DNA of 64,000 bases from Phycisphaeraceae bacterium (GCA_019636515.1 JAHBXI010000001.1:744001-808000), one strand, 5' to 3'. Positions 41,715-51,844 are shown, counted from the stretch's first letter. Notes: generated from the sequence alone by a model not told the origin. Made by a program: numbers and translations.

Positions 41715-44006
41715 TTACCGAGAGGGGCCGGTCGGGACGGGCGGGTACTCGATCCTGACGAGCCCGGCGTCGATGTACTGCCCGCCGCGAGTCTGCCGGC
41801 AATGGACCGCCAGCACGTTTGGCCCCTTTCTGAGCGCGGCCCTGGCCGAGGGCGGGATTGGGTGGTCCTCGTACTCGGTGGTGTAGTTGGCGAGCGACAG
41901 CGCCTTGACGCCGTTGATGTAGACCTCGCAGTCCTCATCATGGTGGATACGCAGGTGGAGTTCTCCGGCGGGGACGGAATCGAGATCAAAGAGCCGTCGC
42001 GCCCAGATGGAAGGTGTGTCCCATCGAGTCCCCACGACCGCCCCGGGTGTGCCGGGAGTGCCGAAGCCGCCGGGGGCGTGCAACCACGACGAATCGTCAA
42101 AGCCGTGCATGAACCAGTCCGGCGCGGGCCTGTCCGTGGTGATTCGCCACCGCTGGGGTTGATGTTCGGAGGTTGAGACGATGGCGGTGATGGTCGGCGG
42201 GGGTGGCATGAGCGAGAAGTCCCCGCGGTTGACGGCGGCGACGCGGACGGGATCGGCCTTGATGACGGCGCGGTCGTACGTCAGCAGGCCGTTGCACTCG
42301 ATCTCGACGTCGGTAAGTTGGGTGTAGACGGCGGCGGAGAGCGCGCGGGCTCTCCGCAGGTCGTACACTCGCTGCATATAGGATTCGTAGAGGCGTGTCA
42401 GGGCTTCGGCGTCTCGGACGCCCTTGTACCCCCAGTGGTCGGTCTTCCACATATGACCCGGCACGGGCAGCCCGATGCCACCGAACTCTCCCAGGACCGC
42501 GGCTCTCCGGGATTCCGGGGGTGGCGAGGCCGGGGCGGGATAGACATGCCAGTCGATGACGTCACCCACGCCGCGGTCGGTCCAGCCGCTGGCACTGTTG
42601 ACCAGGCGGGTGGGATCGAGGCGTTTGACCAGTTCGGTGATGCGGGCCGTGTCGTATTGCCCCCAGCCCTCGTTGAAAGGTACCCACATGATGATGGACG
42701 GGTGGTGGCGCAGGGCATTGATGACGGCGGAGAGTTCGGATTCGAACTGTCGGGCGGCGTGGGGATCTCGGATGGCGTCGGGATCGGACGGCCCGATGTA
42801 CGGGCCTCCGCTGGGCATGTCCTGCCAGACCAGCAGCCCGAGTCGGTCGGCCCAGTAGTACCATCGCTGGGGCTCAACCTTGACGTGCTTGCGGGTCATG
42901 TTGAAGCCGAGTTGGCGGGTGATCTCCAGGTCGTAGCGGAGGGCCTCGTCGGTGGGCGCGGTGGAGAGTCCGTCGGGCCAGTAGCCCTGATCCAGCGGTC
43001 CGACCTGAAACACCGGCTCCTGGTTCAGGAGGATCACGGCACGTCCCTCGGCGTCGTGCCCGATCGAGACGGATCGCAGCCCGGCGTAGGACTTGACGGA
43101 GTCGATGACCTCCCCGGCGCGCTCGACCTCGATGATGATGTCGTACAGGAATGGATGGTCGGGGGTCCACGGGCGGGGCTTGCCGGGCTTGAGGACAAAC
43201 CAGGCATCCGGCCTGGCCTGGTGGCGTTGGACGCGTTCACCGTCGGCGTACACGGTCGCGGTGATGGTGTCGGCGTTGGAGGCAGGCCCCGGAGAACGTC
43301 GTGTCGCCTTGACTTTGAAGACCCCCATCGCCAGGTCCGGGACGATCTCGACCGAGGCAAGCCCGTCGGGATGGACCGGCTCGATCCAAACGGTCTGCCA
43401 TATCCCCGTGTGCGCGGTGTACCAGATCCCGTGCGGATTTCGGATCTGCTTGCCGCGCGGCTGCTCCCCGGCATCGGTGGGATCGATGACGTGGACGACG
43501 AGTTCCTGCGGGCCGGCCGGCGCGAGGAAGTCGGTGATGTCGAATGAGAAAGGGTCGTACCCCCCCCGGTGGGACCCGACGAGCCGACCGTTGACGTGGA
43601 TATGTGCCTCCCAGTCAACGGCTCCAAAGTGCAGGACGACCCGCTGACCGGACCATTCGGGGGGGACCTCAAAAAGACGCCGGTACCAGGATCGTTCGTG
43701 GCTCTCCCCGATGCCCGAGAGAGAGGACTCGATCGGAAAGGGGACCACCACGGACCGGGCAAGGTCTCGGCCGAAGGGAGGCCCGTCGCCCTCGTCGGCG
43801 GGAGCCCATTGCCACCGGCCGTTGAGGTTCAACCAGCGTTCTCGCTCGAGGGCCGGGCGCGGGTACTCGGGGAGCGGGGCGTCGGGGTTGACGTCGGCGG
43901 ACCAGCGTGTCGAGAGCGCCGGCTGCCCCGCGGCCTGGGAACAGGCAATCACGGTGATCGCGAGGGAGAAAAGCAACGGGTGTGAAGAACTGTTTTTGGG
44001 GCGCAC
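41715..44006 (-). CDS. Secreted glycoside hydrolase family 2 enzyme (beta-galactosidase-like)
   Basis: A 763-residue GH2 enzyme starting at a GTG (44006) with GGAGAG 9 bases upstream, giving a signal peptide ('HPLLFSLAITVIACSQAAG'). A sugar-binding jelly roll ('LNLNGRWQWAPADEG', 'SWYRRLFEVPPEWSGQRVVL') and an Ig-like domain precede the TIM barrel. This carries the acid/base in 'PFNEGWGQYD' and the nucleophile in 'AVLGEFGGIGLPV'. A C-terminal carbohydrate-binding-like domain follows ('RLFDLDSVPAGELHLRI'). It likely cuts beta-linked galactosides or related glycans outside the cytoplasm. The histidine kinase gene follows by 25 bases. Confidence 0.9.
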   Translation of the reverse strand: MRPKNSSSHPLLFSLAITVIACSQAAGQPALSTRWSADVNPDAPLPEYPRPALERERWLNLNGRWQWAPADEGDGPPFGRDLARSVVVPFPIESSLSGIGESHERSWYRRLFEVPPEWSGQRVVLHFGAVDWEAHIHVNGRLVGSHRGGYDPFSFDITDFLAPAGPQELVVHVIDPTDAGEQPRGKQIRNPHGIWYTAHTGIWQTVWIEPVHPDGLASVEIVPDLAMGVFKVKATRRSPGPASNADTITATVYADGERVQRHQARPDAWFVLKPGKPRPWTPDHPFLYDIIIEVERAGEVIDSVKSYAGLRSVSIGHDAEGRAVILLNQEPVFQVGPLDQGYWPDGLSTAPTDEALRYDLEITRQLGFNMTRKHVKVEPQRWYYWADRLGLLVWQDMPSGGPYIGPSDPDAIRDPHAARQFESELSAVINALRHHPSIIMWVPFNEGWGQYDTARITELVKRLDPTRLVNSASGWTDRGVGDVIDWHVYPAPASPPPESRRAAVLGEFGGIGLPVPGHMWKTDHWGYKGVRDAEALTRLYESYMQRVYDLRRARALSAAVYTQLTDVEIECNGLLTYDRAVIKADPVRVAAVNRGDFSLMPPPPTITAIVSTSEHQPQRWRITTDRPAPDWFMHGFDDSSWLHAPGGFGTPGTPGAVVGTRWDTPSIWARRLFDLDSVPAGELHLRIHHDEDCEVYINGVKALSLANYTTEYEDHPIPPSARAALRKGPNVLAVHCRQTRGGQYIDAGLVRIEYPPVPTGPSR

Positions 44007-44228
44007 GGACTGTCTCTCCGTTGAACACGGGAATCGATCGGTAGATCCAATGTACACGGATGGCGTGTCGCAAGTCCACTTGCCGGTGAATTGCCAGCGC
44101 GGGAATCGGACAGGCGCACTACGCTCCGCGACATGACCATCGCAAGCCGGTGATCGCCCCCTCCCGGATCGCTGGGAATGGGTATCCGGCGGATTGTGGA
44201 TTTCCCCGGGGTTTGGGAGTCTGGATCC

Positions 44229-45527
44229 GTGCAAACCACGAGGCCGGCGATCGGCTTCATTATCGTAACGCTGCTTCTGGACACGCTGGGGTTCGGGCTG
44301 ATCATCCCGGTCGCGCCGCGCCTGGTGCAGGAACTCCAGGGATGGAGCGAGCAGCAGGCGGCCCCGTACGTCGGGCTCTTGAGCGCGGTGTACGCGGCGA
44401 TGCAGTTTTTGTTCGCCCCGGTGCTGGGGTCATTGTCGGACCATTTCGGCCGCCGGCCGGTGATCCTTGTGTCGCTGTTCGGGTCTGGGCTCGATTACTT
44501 CGCGATGGCGTTGGCGCCGAACCTGTGGTTGCTGTTCATCACGCGGGCGATCAACGGGCTGTCGGGGGCGAGTTTCTCGGTGGCCAACGCGTACATCGCG
44601 GACGTGACGTCCCCTTCAAGACGCGCGGCGGCGTTCGGGATGGTCGGGGCGGCGTTCGGGGTCGGGTTCATGCTCGGGCCGCTGGTGGGTGGGGTTCTGG
44701 GAAGCGTTGACATCCGCTTGCCGTTCGTGGCGGCGGGAGCGGTGACGCTGCTGAACTGGCTGTACGGGTACTTCGTGCTTCCCGAATCCCTGTCGGCGGA
44801 GAACCGTTCGCGGTTCACGATCCGGCGGGCAAACCCGGCGGCGGTATTCGCGGGTCTTGGTCGTCACCGGCTGGTGATCGGCCTTGCGGTGTCGTTCTTT
44901 TTCTTCAACGTGGCGCAGTTCGGGCTTCACGCGACCTGGGTGCTGTACACGGGGCTTCGGTACGGCTGGTCGGCGTTCGACGTTGGCTTCTCGTTGTTCA
45001 TGGTGGGCGTCTGCGCGGCGGTGGTCCAGGCGGGGCTCGCGGGACGGATCATCGGAGCGATCGGGGAGGGCCGGGCGGTGTTGATCGGCCTGGGCATCGC
45101 GACGGCGGCCTTTGTCGGGTACGGCACGGCGACACAAGGATGGATGATCCTGGTGATCATCGCGCTGGGTTCGCTTGGCGGGATTGCGCAGCCCGCGGCC
45201 CAATCCCTGATCACCCGGACGGTCGGCCCTTCCGAGCAGGGCCGGACACAGGGGGCGCTGGCGGGCCTGCAGAACATCGCGAACATCGCGGGGCCGATCA
45301 TCGGGACGACGGTGTTCGCCTACTTCACGTCGGACCGTGCGCTGGTTCCGGTGCCCGGCGCGTCGTTCCTTCTCGGAGCCGTGTTGTGCTTGCTGGGGCT
45401 GGTCGCGGCGTGGCGGACACTCACCACGTACGCCCCGCCGCCGATGCCGTCGCAGGCCACGGCTCCCGCGGAGTTGGCGGAGCAATCGATGGCACGGAGA
45501 GAACTCAATGACCAGGCACGGGATTGA
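44229..45527 (+). CDS. TetA-family MFS exporter
   Basis: A 432-residue 12-helix transporter of the TetA/DHA1 type. The signature 'LGSLSDHFGRRPVILVSLFG' between helices 2 and 3 and 'GMVGAAFGVGFMLGPLVGG' in helix 5 mark it as a drug/H+ antiporter relative. Others of this type export tetracycline, sugars or metabolites; the substrate cannot be read. The GTG at 44229 with GGGAG upstream is favoured over an ATG at 44178. Its last codons overlap the next gene by 20 bases. Confidence 0.88.
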   Translation: MQTTRPAIGFIIVTLLLDTLGFGLIIPVAPRLVQELQGWSEQQAAPYVGLLSAVYAAMQFLFAPVLGSLSDHFGRRPVILVSLFGSGLDYFAMALAPNLWLLFITRAINGLSGASFSVANAYIADVTSPSRRAAAFGMVGAAFGVGFMLGPLVGGVLGSVDIRLPFVAAGAVTLLNWLYGYFVLPESLSAENRSRFTIRRANPAAVFAGLGRHRLVIGLAVSFFFFNVAQFGLHATWVLYTGLRYGWSAFDVGFSLFMVGVCAAVVQAGLAGRIIGAIGEGRAVLIGLGIATAAFVGYGTATQGWMILVIIALGSLGGIAQPAAQSLITRTVGPSEQGRTQGALAGLQNIANIAGPIIGTTVFAYFTSDRALVPVPGASFLLGAVLCLLGLVAAWRTLTTYAPPPMPSQATAPAELAEQSMARRELNDQARD

Positions 45528-46245
45528 CGGATCGCGGATGGAACGTGGCCGCCGGTTTATCGTGGCGATGGCGGTGCTCGCGGCGGCGGCGCCGGTCGGG
45601 TTGGGCGTGCTTGGCTCATGGATCAGCGCTGGCGGCGGCGCGCCGCCGGAAGATCGGCCTGAGTACGCCATCGACAAGGCGACGCTGCGGACGCTGATCG
45701 AGCGGGCGGGTTCGCCGGTCGAAGAGCACCGGGCGCTGTCGCCGATGGTCGGTGCGTTCGATGGGGTGACGACGCTGCGATCCGGCCCCGGGGCATCCCC
45801 GATCACCACCCGCTCGATCGTGTCGTCGAGTTGGATGATGGAAGGACGGTTCGTGCGGATGATCGGGACGCCGGCTCTCGACGAGGAATTGCCGATCGAA
45901 TCGATGCACGTGCTGGGGTTTGATCGGCGCGCGGGCCAGTATTTTTGCTGGTCGATCGACTCCACCGACACCTACGGGCTGGTCTCGCGTGGAACGGTGG
46001 ACGAGGCGGACGGGGCGATCGTGCTGCACGGACGAAGCGAATCGACGGGTGGCACGCCCGAGCCGTTCCGGCAGACAATCCTGATTGAATCCGCCGATCG
46101 CTTCACGATGCGGGTGTGGCTGCGGTCGTCGGAAGGGGGCCGGACCGACGATCCACCCGACCTGCGCCAGGGCTCACGCCCTTCTCCCCAATCCGGCCGT
46201 GGCTGGTTCATGGCGGTCGAGTCGGTGTACACGAGGCGGCCGTGA
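45508..46245 (+). CDS. Secreted DUF1579-like protein
   Basis: A 245-residue protein with an N-terminal hydrophobic segment ('FIVAMAVLAAAAPVGLGVLG'), likely a signal peptide or anchor. The rest resembles DUF1579: 'LSPMVGAFDGVTTLRSGPG', 'RSIVSSSWMMEGRFVRMIG', 'MHVLGFDRRAGQYFCWSIDS' and 'GRSESTGGTPEPFRQTILIE'. The family forms lipocalin-like beta folds of unknown function. It begins inside the end of the MFS gene, so the two are co-expressed. It is convergent with the S15-type hydrolase gene. Confidence 0.75.
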   Translation: MTRHGIDGSRMERGRRFIVAMAVLAAAAPVGLGVLGSWISAGGGAPPEDRPEYAIDKATLRTLIERAGSPVEEHRALSPMVGAFDGVTTLRSGPGASPITTRSIVSSSWMMEGRFVRMIGTPALDEELPIESMHVLGFDRRAGQYFCWSIDSTDTYGLVSRGTVDEADGAIVLHGRSESTGGTPEPFRQTILIESADRFTMRVWLRSSEGGRTDDPPDLRQGSRPSPQSGRGWFMAVESVYTRRP

Positions 46246-46262
46246 CTCCGCGCCGGCGGCGG

Positions 46263-48125
46263 CTACCGACTCAAGCCCGACCCGGAAGCCGGAACCACCG
46301 GTAGGATGATCCTCGACGGCCGGGCCACATCATGGTGGATGATCTGCGTGGCCTTGCGTGTTGAGGTCTCGAAGCCCAGACGCTCGCCGGTGTTGGGGTT
46401 GGCGTCCCACTGGGGGAAGGAACTGCTCGATATCTGGACGCGGATGCGTTCCCCGGGCATGAAGGCCTGGCACGTACTCCACAGGTCGATGGAATACTCG
46501 ACGGGTACGCCGGGGGTGACCAGGGACGGTCGGTCCATGCCCTCTCGGAACCTTGCCCGGACGATGCCGTCGCACAGCCGCTGGCTGGTGCCGTCGGCCC
46601 GGACGATGCACAGGCGAGCGGCAAAGTCGGTGTCCGGAGCGTCGGTGGTGGCCCAGAGGACCACTCGGACAGGGCCGCAGAGTTCGACCGAAGCGGTGAG
46701 CGGCGGGGTGGTATAGACGAGGACATCGTCGCGCCGCTCGATGTGGCGGTAGTCATCGGGTCCTCCGACCTGGGAAAAGTTCTGGTCGGTGATGAAGGGC
46801 GTGGGATCCTGGGGGTCGTAGACGTAGGTGTCGGCGTCGGCCGAATCGAAGGCCAGCGCGGACGGGGAGGAGGGGAGGTCCGCGGCGAGCACGCCGTCCC
46901 CGTCCGATGAGTTGGCTCTCCCGGCGGAATGGAAGTGGTACGCGGTGAAGGCGGTGCGCGGGATGGGCCAGTCGGCCTCGCTTCTCCAGACGTTGGAGCC
47001 CATGACAAAGAGGCGAACCGGCGGCTCCTGATCGATGCCGTTGGGAACGCTCTTGAGATGGCGTTCGAACCATCGCAGTATGAGGGCGTCGAGATCGATG
47101 ACAGCGGTCGGCCCAAACTCGATGTCCCCGACCTTCGTGGAGGTGTTGATCGCGTGCGGCCAGGGACCCATGAGTAGTTTCTGGCCCGAGCGGGCGGCGG
47201 GGTCGGCGGCCGTGGTCGAAGCGCGGACGTAGTTGGTGAGCGTGGAGACCTGCTCGTCGTCGTACCAGCCGGAGACGTGCAGGGCCGGAACGGCGAGGCG
47301 ATCGAGTTTGTTCTGGTATCGAGCGCCCTCCCACCAGGGCGAGAGTTGCGAGTGCTCAACGATCTCGTTCCAGAACGGCAGGTCGATGCCGGCGGCGTCG
47401 TCGAGGGTGATGAGCGGCCGGTGCTTGAATACCTGCGCCCAGGGCGTGGCGGCGGAGGACTGGTTCATGCGCCCGGTGGTGTACTGGTACCAACTGACGC
47501 TGAGGGGACCCGGGAGCCCGGTCGGTCCCATGAGAAGGCCATCGACAAACGGGTCGGGGCACGCGACCGACGGGACAAGGCAGGCGAGCGAAGGGGGGCG
47601 ACGGACACCGGCGGCCAACTGGACGTATCCGCCGTACGACCCCCCCACCATGCCGACTTTTCCGGTGGACCAGGGCTGGCGGCCGCACCATTCGATGGTG
47701 TCGTAGCCGTCCTCGCCTTCCTGAAAGAACGGGCGGAACGAGCCGTCGGAATCACCGCGCCCGCGGACATCAACATCGGCCCACGCGTACCCGGCGCGGA
47801 CGAACTTCAGTCGGCGGTCAACACCGGCCTGCCCGACCGACGCCTTGACGTAGGGCGTTCGAGAGAGGATGACGGGGTAGCGTCCGGGGGCGGCGGGGCG
47901 GTAGATGGTCGCGGAGAGCCGCACGCCGTCGCGCATCGGCACCGGACGGTGGTACTCGACGATGACCCCTTCGTTGGCGACGGGCAGGACCGGGGGGCCT
48001 TCCGGGCCGCGCGGGGCCGGCCAGGAGCCCTGGAGCGTGGTCGTCGCGGTCGGCGAGCATCCCAGGATCATGGGAGCAAGGACGAGTGAGAGCGAGAGTG
48101 AGAATGCGCGGAGGGTGATTCGCAT
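46263..48125 (-). CDS. CocE/NonD-family (peptidase S15) lipoprotein hydrolase
   Basis: A 620-residue alpha/beta hydrolase exported as a lipoprotein (lipobox 'MILGCSPT'). The nucleophile serine lies in 'KVGMVGGSYGGYVQLAAG', the catalytic core begins 'RDGVRLSATIYRPAAPGRYP', and the aspartate and histidine regions are 'HVSGWYDDEQVST' and 'MGPWPHAIN'. The C-terminal jelly roll is the X-Pro dipeptidyl-peptidase type ('GERIRVQISSSSFPQWDANP'). Such enzymes cleave esters or X-Pro peptides. The ATG at 48125 is chosen because it starts the signal sequence; a longer upstream frame lacks conservation. Confidence 0.9.
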   Translation of the reverse strand: MRITLRAFSLSLSLVLAPMILGCSPTATTTLQGSWPAPRGPEGPPVLPVANEGVIVEYHRPVPMRDGVRLSATIYRPAAPGRYPVILSRTPYVKASVGQAGVDRRLKFVRAGYAWADVDVRGRGDSDGSFRPFFQEGEDGYDTIEWCGRQPWSTGKVGMVGGSYGGYVQLAAGVRRPPSLACLVPSVACPDPFVDGLLMGPTGLPGPLSVSWYQYTTGRMNQSSAATPWAQVFKHRPLITLDDAAGIDLPFWNEIVEHSQLSPWWEGARYQNKLDRLAVPALHVSGWYDDEQVSTLTNYVRASTTAADPAARSGQKLLMGPWPHAINTSTKVGDIEFGPTAVIDLDALILRWFERHLKSVPNGIDQEPPVRLFVMGSNVWRSEADWPIPRTAFTAYHFHSAGRANSSDGDGVLAADLPSSPSALAFDSADADTYVYDPQDPTPFITDQNFSQVGGPDDYRHIERRDDVLVYTTPPLTASVELCGPVRVVLWATTDAPDTDFAARLCIVRADGTSQRLCDGIVRARFREGMDRPSLVTPGVPVEYSIDLWSTCQAFMPGERIRVQISSSSFPQWDANPNTGERLGFETSTRKATQIIHHDVARPSRIILPVVPASGSGLSR

Positions 48126-48205
48126 GCGTGAAGCCTCGCGTGGATGACGCCGACGTCGATGGAACACTCGCCGCCCCGGCGTGTAAGCGAGTGTACTCTT
48201 TCTCC

Positions 48206-49765
48206 ATGATCCTGCATGCGACGCGTGTCTTGGCGGTGTCGGTGTTGTCGGCCTGGTCCTGGGCGGGGCCTGGCGGGGTGACGTTTTCGGTGTCGATCGA
48301 CCCGTCGGCGAGATCGGATCCGGCGACGGGGCGGCTGATCGTGATGCTCGTCGGCGAAGGTTCACGAATCCCGGCCTCGAAGGAGCCGCTCGCGGGTCCG
48401 TTCTGGGAAGATCCGCAGCCGATGTTCGGGATCGACGTGGCGGGCCTGTCTCCGGGAGTCGCGGCGGTGGTGGACGATGCGGCGACGTCGTTTCCGTGCG
48501 TGGTCTCGGCACTGCCGCCCGGGCGGTACCGTGCCCAGGCCCGGCTCGATACTTCCCGGACCAACAGCGACTGGAAGCGCGAGGCCGGGAACCTGTACTC
48601 GGGCGTGGTGACCTTTGAGGTGACGGGAGCAGATCGCGCGGTCTCGATCGTGCTTGATAAGTCCACGAAGGAGCACGCCACGCGGCGTCGGAGCGGTGTT
48701 GAATTGTTCTCGATACGGTCGGAGTCGCTGAGTTCCTTTTACGGGAGGGAGGTGAACCTCCGCGCGGCGGTGGCGTACCCGCTGGAGTACGCCCCGGGTC
48801 GCGCGTACGCGGCGATCTACAGCATCCCCGGGTACGGCGGGGATCACGGGGAGGGATTTGCACGCGATCGGTCGGCGGTCGTTCCGGGGTCGGCGGAAGA
48901 GACGGTTGCCAGGAACACGTTCATGGTGTACCTGGACCCCGAGTCACCCAACGGTCACACGCTGTTCGCGGACTCGGCAAACAACGGCCCGTGGGGCAGC
49001 GCCCTGGTCGGTGAGTTCATCCCCGCGCTCGAGGAGCGATATAAAACAGCGCCGACGGCGGCGGGGCGCCTGGTCCGAGGGCATTCTTCCGGGGGATGGT
49101 CGGCGCTGTGGCTGGCGCTGACGTACCCGGATACGTTCGGATCGGCGTGGTCGGGCGCCCCGGACCCGGTTGATTTCCGCCGGTTCCAGGTGGTGGACTT
49201 GTACGGCGATGACAACATGTACCTGGCCCCGGGCAACGATGGCGGGGCGGGAGGCGAGCACCCGTCGTTCATCGTCAACGGCCGGACGCTGATGACGATC
49301 CGCCAGGAAAACCTGATGGAAGAGGTGATCGGCCCGGGGAACACGTCGGCGCAGCAATGGGATTCGTGGTTCGCGGTCTTTGGTCCCAGGGGCGCGGATG
49401 GCAAACCGGCGGCGTTGTTCGACCCCGTGACGGGGGCGATCGATCGAGCGGTCGCGGAGGAATACCGGAGGTACGACATCGGGCACCTTGTTCGATCGGA
49501 CCCGGCGCGGTATGTGCCGATCCTGCGGTCGAATGTGCGGCTGGTGGTGGGAGATCGCGACAATTTCTCGTTGTACAAGGCGGTGGAATTGCTCGCGGGG
49601 GATGTCAAGGCGCTGTCGGCGAACCTGGAAGGAGCCGCCGGGCCTGGATACATCGTGATCGAACCTGGCTTCGACCACGGCTCGGTGTCGAATTCACCCG
49701 CGATGCGGCGCATGCCCGCGGAGATCGTCGAGCACCTGAAGAAATCGGATCTGATCCAGCGATAG
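48206..49765 (+). CDS. Secreted esterase-like alpha/beta hydrolase
   Basis: A 519-residue protein with a signal peptide ('ILHATRVLAVSVLSAWSWAG'). About 200 residues of beta-rich sequence precede a hydrolase domain of the esterase D type. This has 'YAAIYSIPGYGGDHG', the nucleophile serine in 'LVRGHSSGGWSALWLALTYP', 'GSAWSGAPDPVDFRRFQVVD' and a C-terminal histidine in 'VIEPGFDHGSVSN'. It probably cleaves an ester outside the cytoplasm; the substrate is unknown. It is divergent from the S15-type lipoprotein gene, 80 bases away. Confidence 0.8.
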   Translation: MILHATRVLAVSVLSAWSWAGPGGVTFSVSIDPSARSDPATGRLIVMLVGEGSRIPASKEPLAGPFWEDPQPMFGIDVAGLSPGVAAVVDDAATSFPCVVSALPPGRYRAQARLDTSRTNSDWKREAGNLYSGVVTFEVTGADRAVSIVLDKSTKEHATRRRSGVELFSIRSESLSSFYGREVNLRAAVAYPLEYAPGRAYAAIYSIPGYGGDHGEGFARDRSAVVPGSAEETVARNTFMVYLDPESPNGHTLFADSANNGPWGSALVGEFIPALEERYKTAPTAAGRLVRGHSSGGWSALWLALTYPDTFGSAWSGAPDPVDFRRFQVVDLYGDDNMYLAPGNDGGAGGEHPSFIVNGRTLMTIRQENLMEEVIGPGNTSAQQWDSWFAVFGPRGADGKPAALFDPVTGAIDRAVAEEYRRYDIGHLVRSDPARYVPILRSNVRLVVGDRDNFSLYKAVELLAGDVKALSANLEGAAGPGYIVIEPGFDHGSVSNSPAMRRMPAEIVEHLKKSDLIQR

Positions 49766-49856
49766 CACCGCCGGCGCGGCCCGGGTAACCTCGTGCGCAC
49801 ACGGGCGCAGGGATCAAGTGCCGTGCGGGCCTTCACCGTGCGTACGCTCCCACGGC

Positions 49857-50699
49857 ATGGGCACCAAAGACCGTTCGCGCGAGTCGACCCCGGCGGTAAT
49901 CGCGGATCTGTACGAGATCCCGGAGGTGTACGACCTGCTGCACGCCCCGGGGACGTTGCGCGACGTGTCGCTGTGCCGGAGGCTGCGGCGGCGGTACGCT
50001 CGTGGACCTGCGGCGGAGGGGCTCGCGTGGATCGAGCCCGGGTGCGGGACGGGGCGGTACGTGATCGCGCTGGCCAACGCCGGGTGCGAGGCGGTGGGGA
50101 TCGACCTGAGCGAGTCGATGATCGCGTTCGCGCGTCGGCGCGCCGAGCGTCGTCGAAGCGAGCGCGGGTCGGCGACCTTCCACGTGGGTGACATGGAGTC
50201 GATGGAATCGGCGGTGGGTCGAGGGCGGTTCGACGGGGCGTTGAACCTGATAAACTCGATCCGCCACCTGATGACGGATCGCTCTCTGGACCGTCACCTG
50301 GCCTCGGCGGCGGGAGTGCTGCGCCCCGGCGGGGTGTACATCGTGGGTATCTCGATGGCCATGTACGGGCACGAGTCTCCGACGGAGGACGTCTGGCGAG
50401 CCTCGCGCGGGAGTGCCTCGGTGGTTCAGGTGGTCCAGTACGACCCTCCCACGGCGTCGCGCGGTTCGGCGGCCCGGGTCGAGCGTGTCTATTCGCACAT
50501 TACGATGACCACGCCGGCGCGCCAGCGGGAGTACGTGAGTTCGTACACCCTTCGCTGCTACAGCCGGGGGCAATGGATGGGGGCGATCGAGCGAAGCCCG
50601 CTGCGACTCGCCGCGGTGGTGGATGAATCAGGCCGGGAGATCGATGTTCCTGAACTGGGGTACGGGATTTATGTGCTGCGCCGGCCCTTGGGGCGTTGA
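49857..50699 (+). CDS. Class I SAM-dependent methyltransferase
   Basis: A 280-residue methyltransferase. Motif I 'WIEPGCGTGRYVIALANAG' and the acidic end of strand 2 'AVGIDLSESMIAFARRRAE' bind SAM; 'GRFDGALNLINSIRHLM' and 'LRPGGVYIVGIS' are motifs II-III. The C-terminal half ('ITMTTPARQREYVSSYTLRC', 'IYVLRRPL') is typical of small-molecule methyltransferases, but no substrate can be named. The N-terminal 'ADLYEIPEVYDLLHAPGTL' is a common lead-in of the group. Confidence 0.85.
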   Translation: MGTKDRSRESTPAVIADLYEIPEVYDLLHAPGTLRDVSLCRRLRRRYARGPAAEGLAWIEPGCGTGRYVIALANAGCEAVGIDLSESMIAFARRRAERRRSERGSATFHVGDMESMESAVGRGRFDGALNLINSIRHLMTDRSLDRHLASAAGVLRPGGVYIVGISMAMYGHESPTEDVWRASRGSASVVQVVQYDPPTASRGSAARVERVYSHITMTTPARQREYVSSYTLRCYSRGQWMGAIERSPLRLAAVVDESGREIDVPELGYGIYVLRRPLGR

Positions 50700-50872
50700 T
50701 CGGGCTTCGTGGTCCATGGACGCCTGCCAGTGGCCGTTCTTTATGAGGTCCGGGGTTCGGTCGGGTCGCTCGCGGCTATACTTGGCCAGCACCCCGAATT
50801 CCTGTTTAGCCGGAATGTCAACTGCCGTACGGGAATGGCGTTGCGGTGGATTAAGGAGAGGAATACGCCGTT

Positions 50873-51844
50873 GTGAGTACCCGCGCCGCGACACCCGGAT
50901 CGGTTGAAGAAGCCCGGGCGATGGCGCGCCCCGCGGGTGGGTTGGCAGGTGCGCTGGTGGAGGCCACCAAGCCGCGGATCACTCGCCTGGTGACGATCAC
51001 GTCCGGGGTTGGGTTCGCGATGGCGGGCCTCTCTCGTTCGTGGCGTGCGGAGGAACTCGCGTTGGTGGGCGGGGGGTGCGTGGTAGGGACCGCGCTGTGC
51101 GCGGCGGGCGCCAACGCGCTGAACCAGTGGATGGAACGTGACCGGGATGCCCGGATGATCCGCACGTGCGCCCGCCCGCTGCCGATGGGCCGGGCCTCTC
51201 CGTCGAGCGTGCTGTGGTCGGGGATCGGCCTGGGAGTGAGCGGGACCCTGGTATTGCTGGCGCTGTGCGGCTGGGTTCCCGCGGCGCTGGCACTGGCGTG
51301 CATCGTGGTGTACGTGGCGGCGTACACGCCGCTCAAGCCGCTCACTCCATGGGCGACGCACGTGGGAACGATCCCGGGGGCGCTGCCCCCGCTGATCGGG
51401 TGGACGGCGGCCTCTGGCGGGGGGGGGATCGAGGGCCTGGGCGCGGCGGGCGGATGGTCCCTGTACGCGTTGATGACGGTGTGGCAGATGCCGCACTTCC
51501 TGGCGATCGCGTGGATGTACAAGGACGATTACCTGCGTGGCGGGTACCGGGTGCTGCCCGCGCTGGCGAACGGTGAAAACAAGACGGTGCGTTCCATCAC
51601 GATGTGGACGACGGCGCTGATCCCGGCGACGCTGGCTCCGGCGTGGGCGATGTGGGGAACGATCGGTTGGGGATACCTGGCCGTGGCGGTGCCGAGCGGG
51701 GCCTTGGTGTCGTACCTGGCGTGGCGACTCATCCAGCGCCGTACGCGTGAGGCGGCCAGGACGGTGTTCTTCGCGTCGATCGTGCATCTGCCGGTGCTGC
51801 TGCTGGCGATGGTGGCGGAGGGGTTGATCCGGGCGATCGGCTGA
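50873..51844 (+). CDS. ctaB: Heme O synthase (protoheme IX farnesyltransferase)
   Basis: A 323-residue UbiA-family membrane enzyme that adds a farnesyl group to heme B for haem-copper oxidases. The first aspartate-rich motif is 'ANALNQWMERDRDARMIRTC' with the following 'RPLPMGRAS'. The second region is 'YTPLKPLTPWATHVGTIPGA', followed by 'PHFLAIAWMYKDDYLRGGYR'. About eight membrane helices are apparent. Start is a GTG with AAGGAG 13 bases upstream. No cytochrome oxidase subunit gene lies beside it. Confidence 0.93.
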   Translation: MSTRAATPGSVEEARAMARPAGGLAGALVEATKPRITRLVTITSGVGFAMAGLSRSWRAEELALVGGGCVVGTALCAAGANALNQWMERDRDARMIRTCARPLPMGRASPSSVLWSGIGLGVSGTLVLLALCGWVPAALALACIVVYVAAYTPLKPLTPWATHVGTIPGALPPLIGWTAASGGGGIEGLGAAGGWSLYALMTVWQMPHFLAIAWMYKDDYLRGGYRVLPALANGENKTVRSITMWTTALIPATLAPAWAMWGTIGWGYLAVAVPSGALVSYLAWRLIQRRTREAARTVFFASIVHLPVLLLAMVAEGLIRAIG

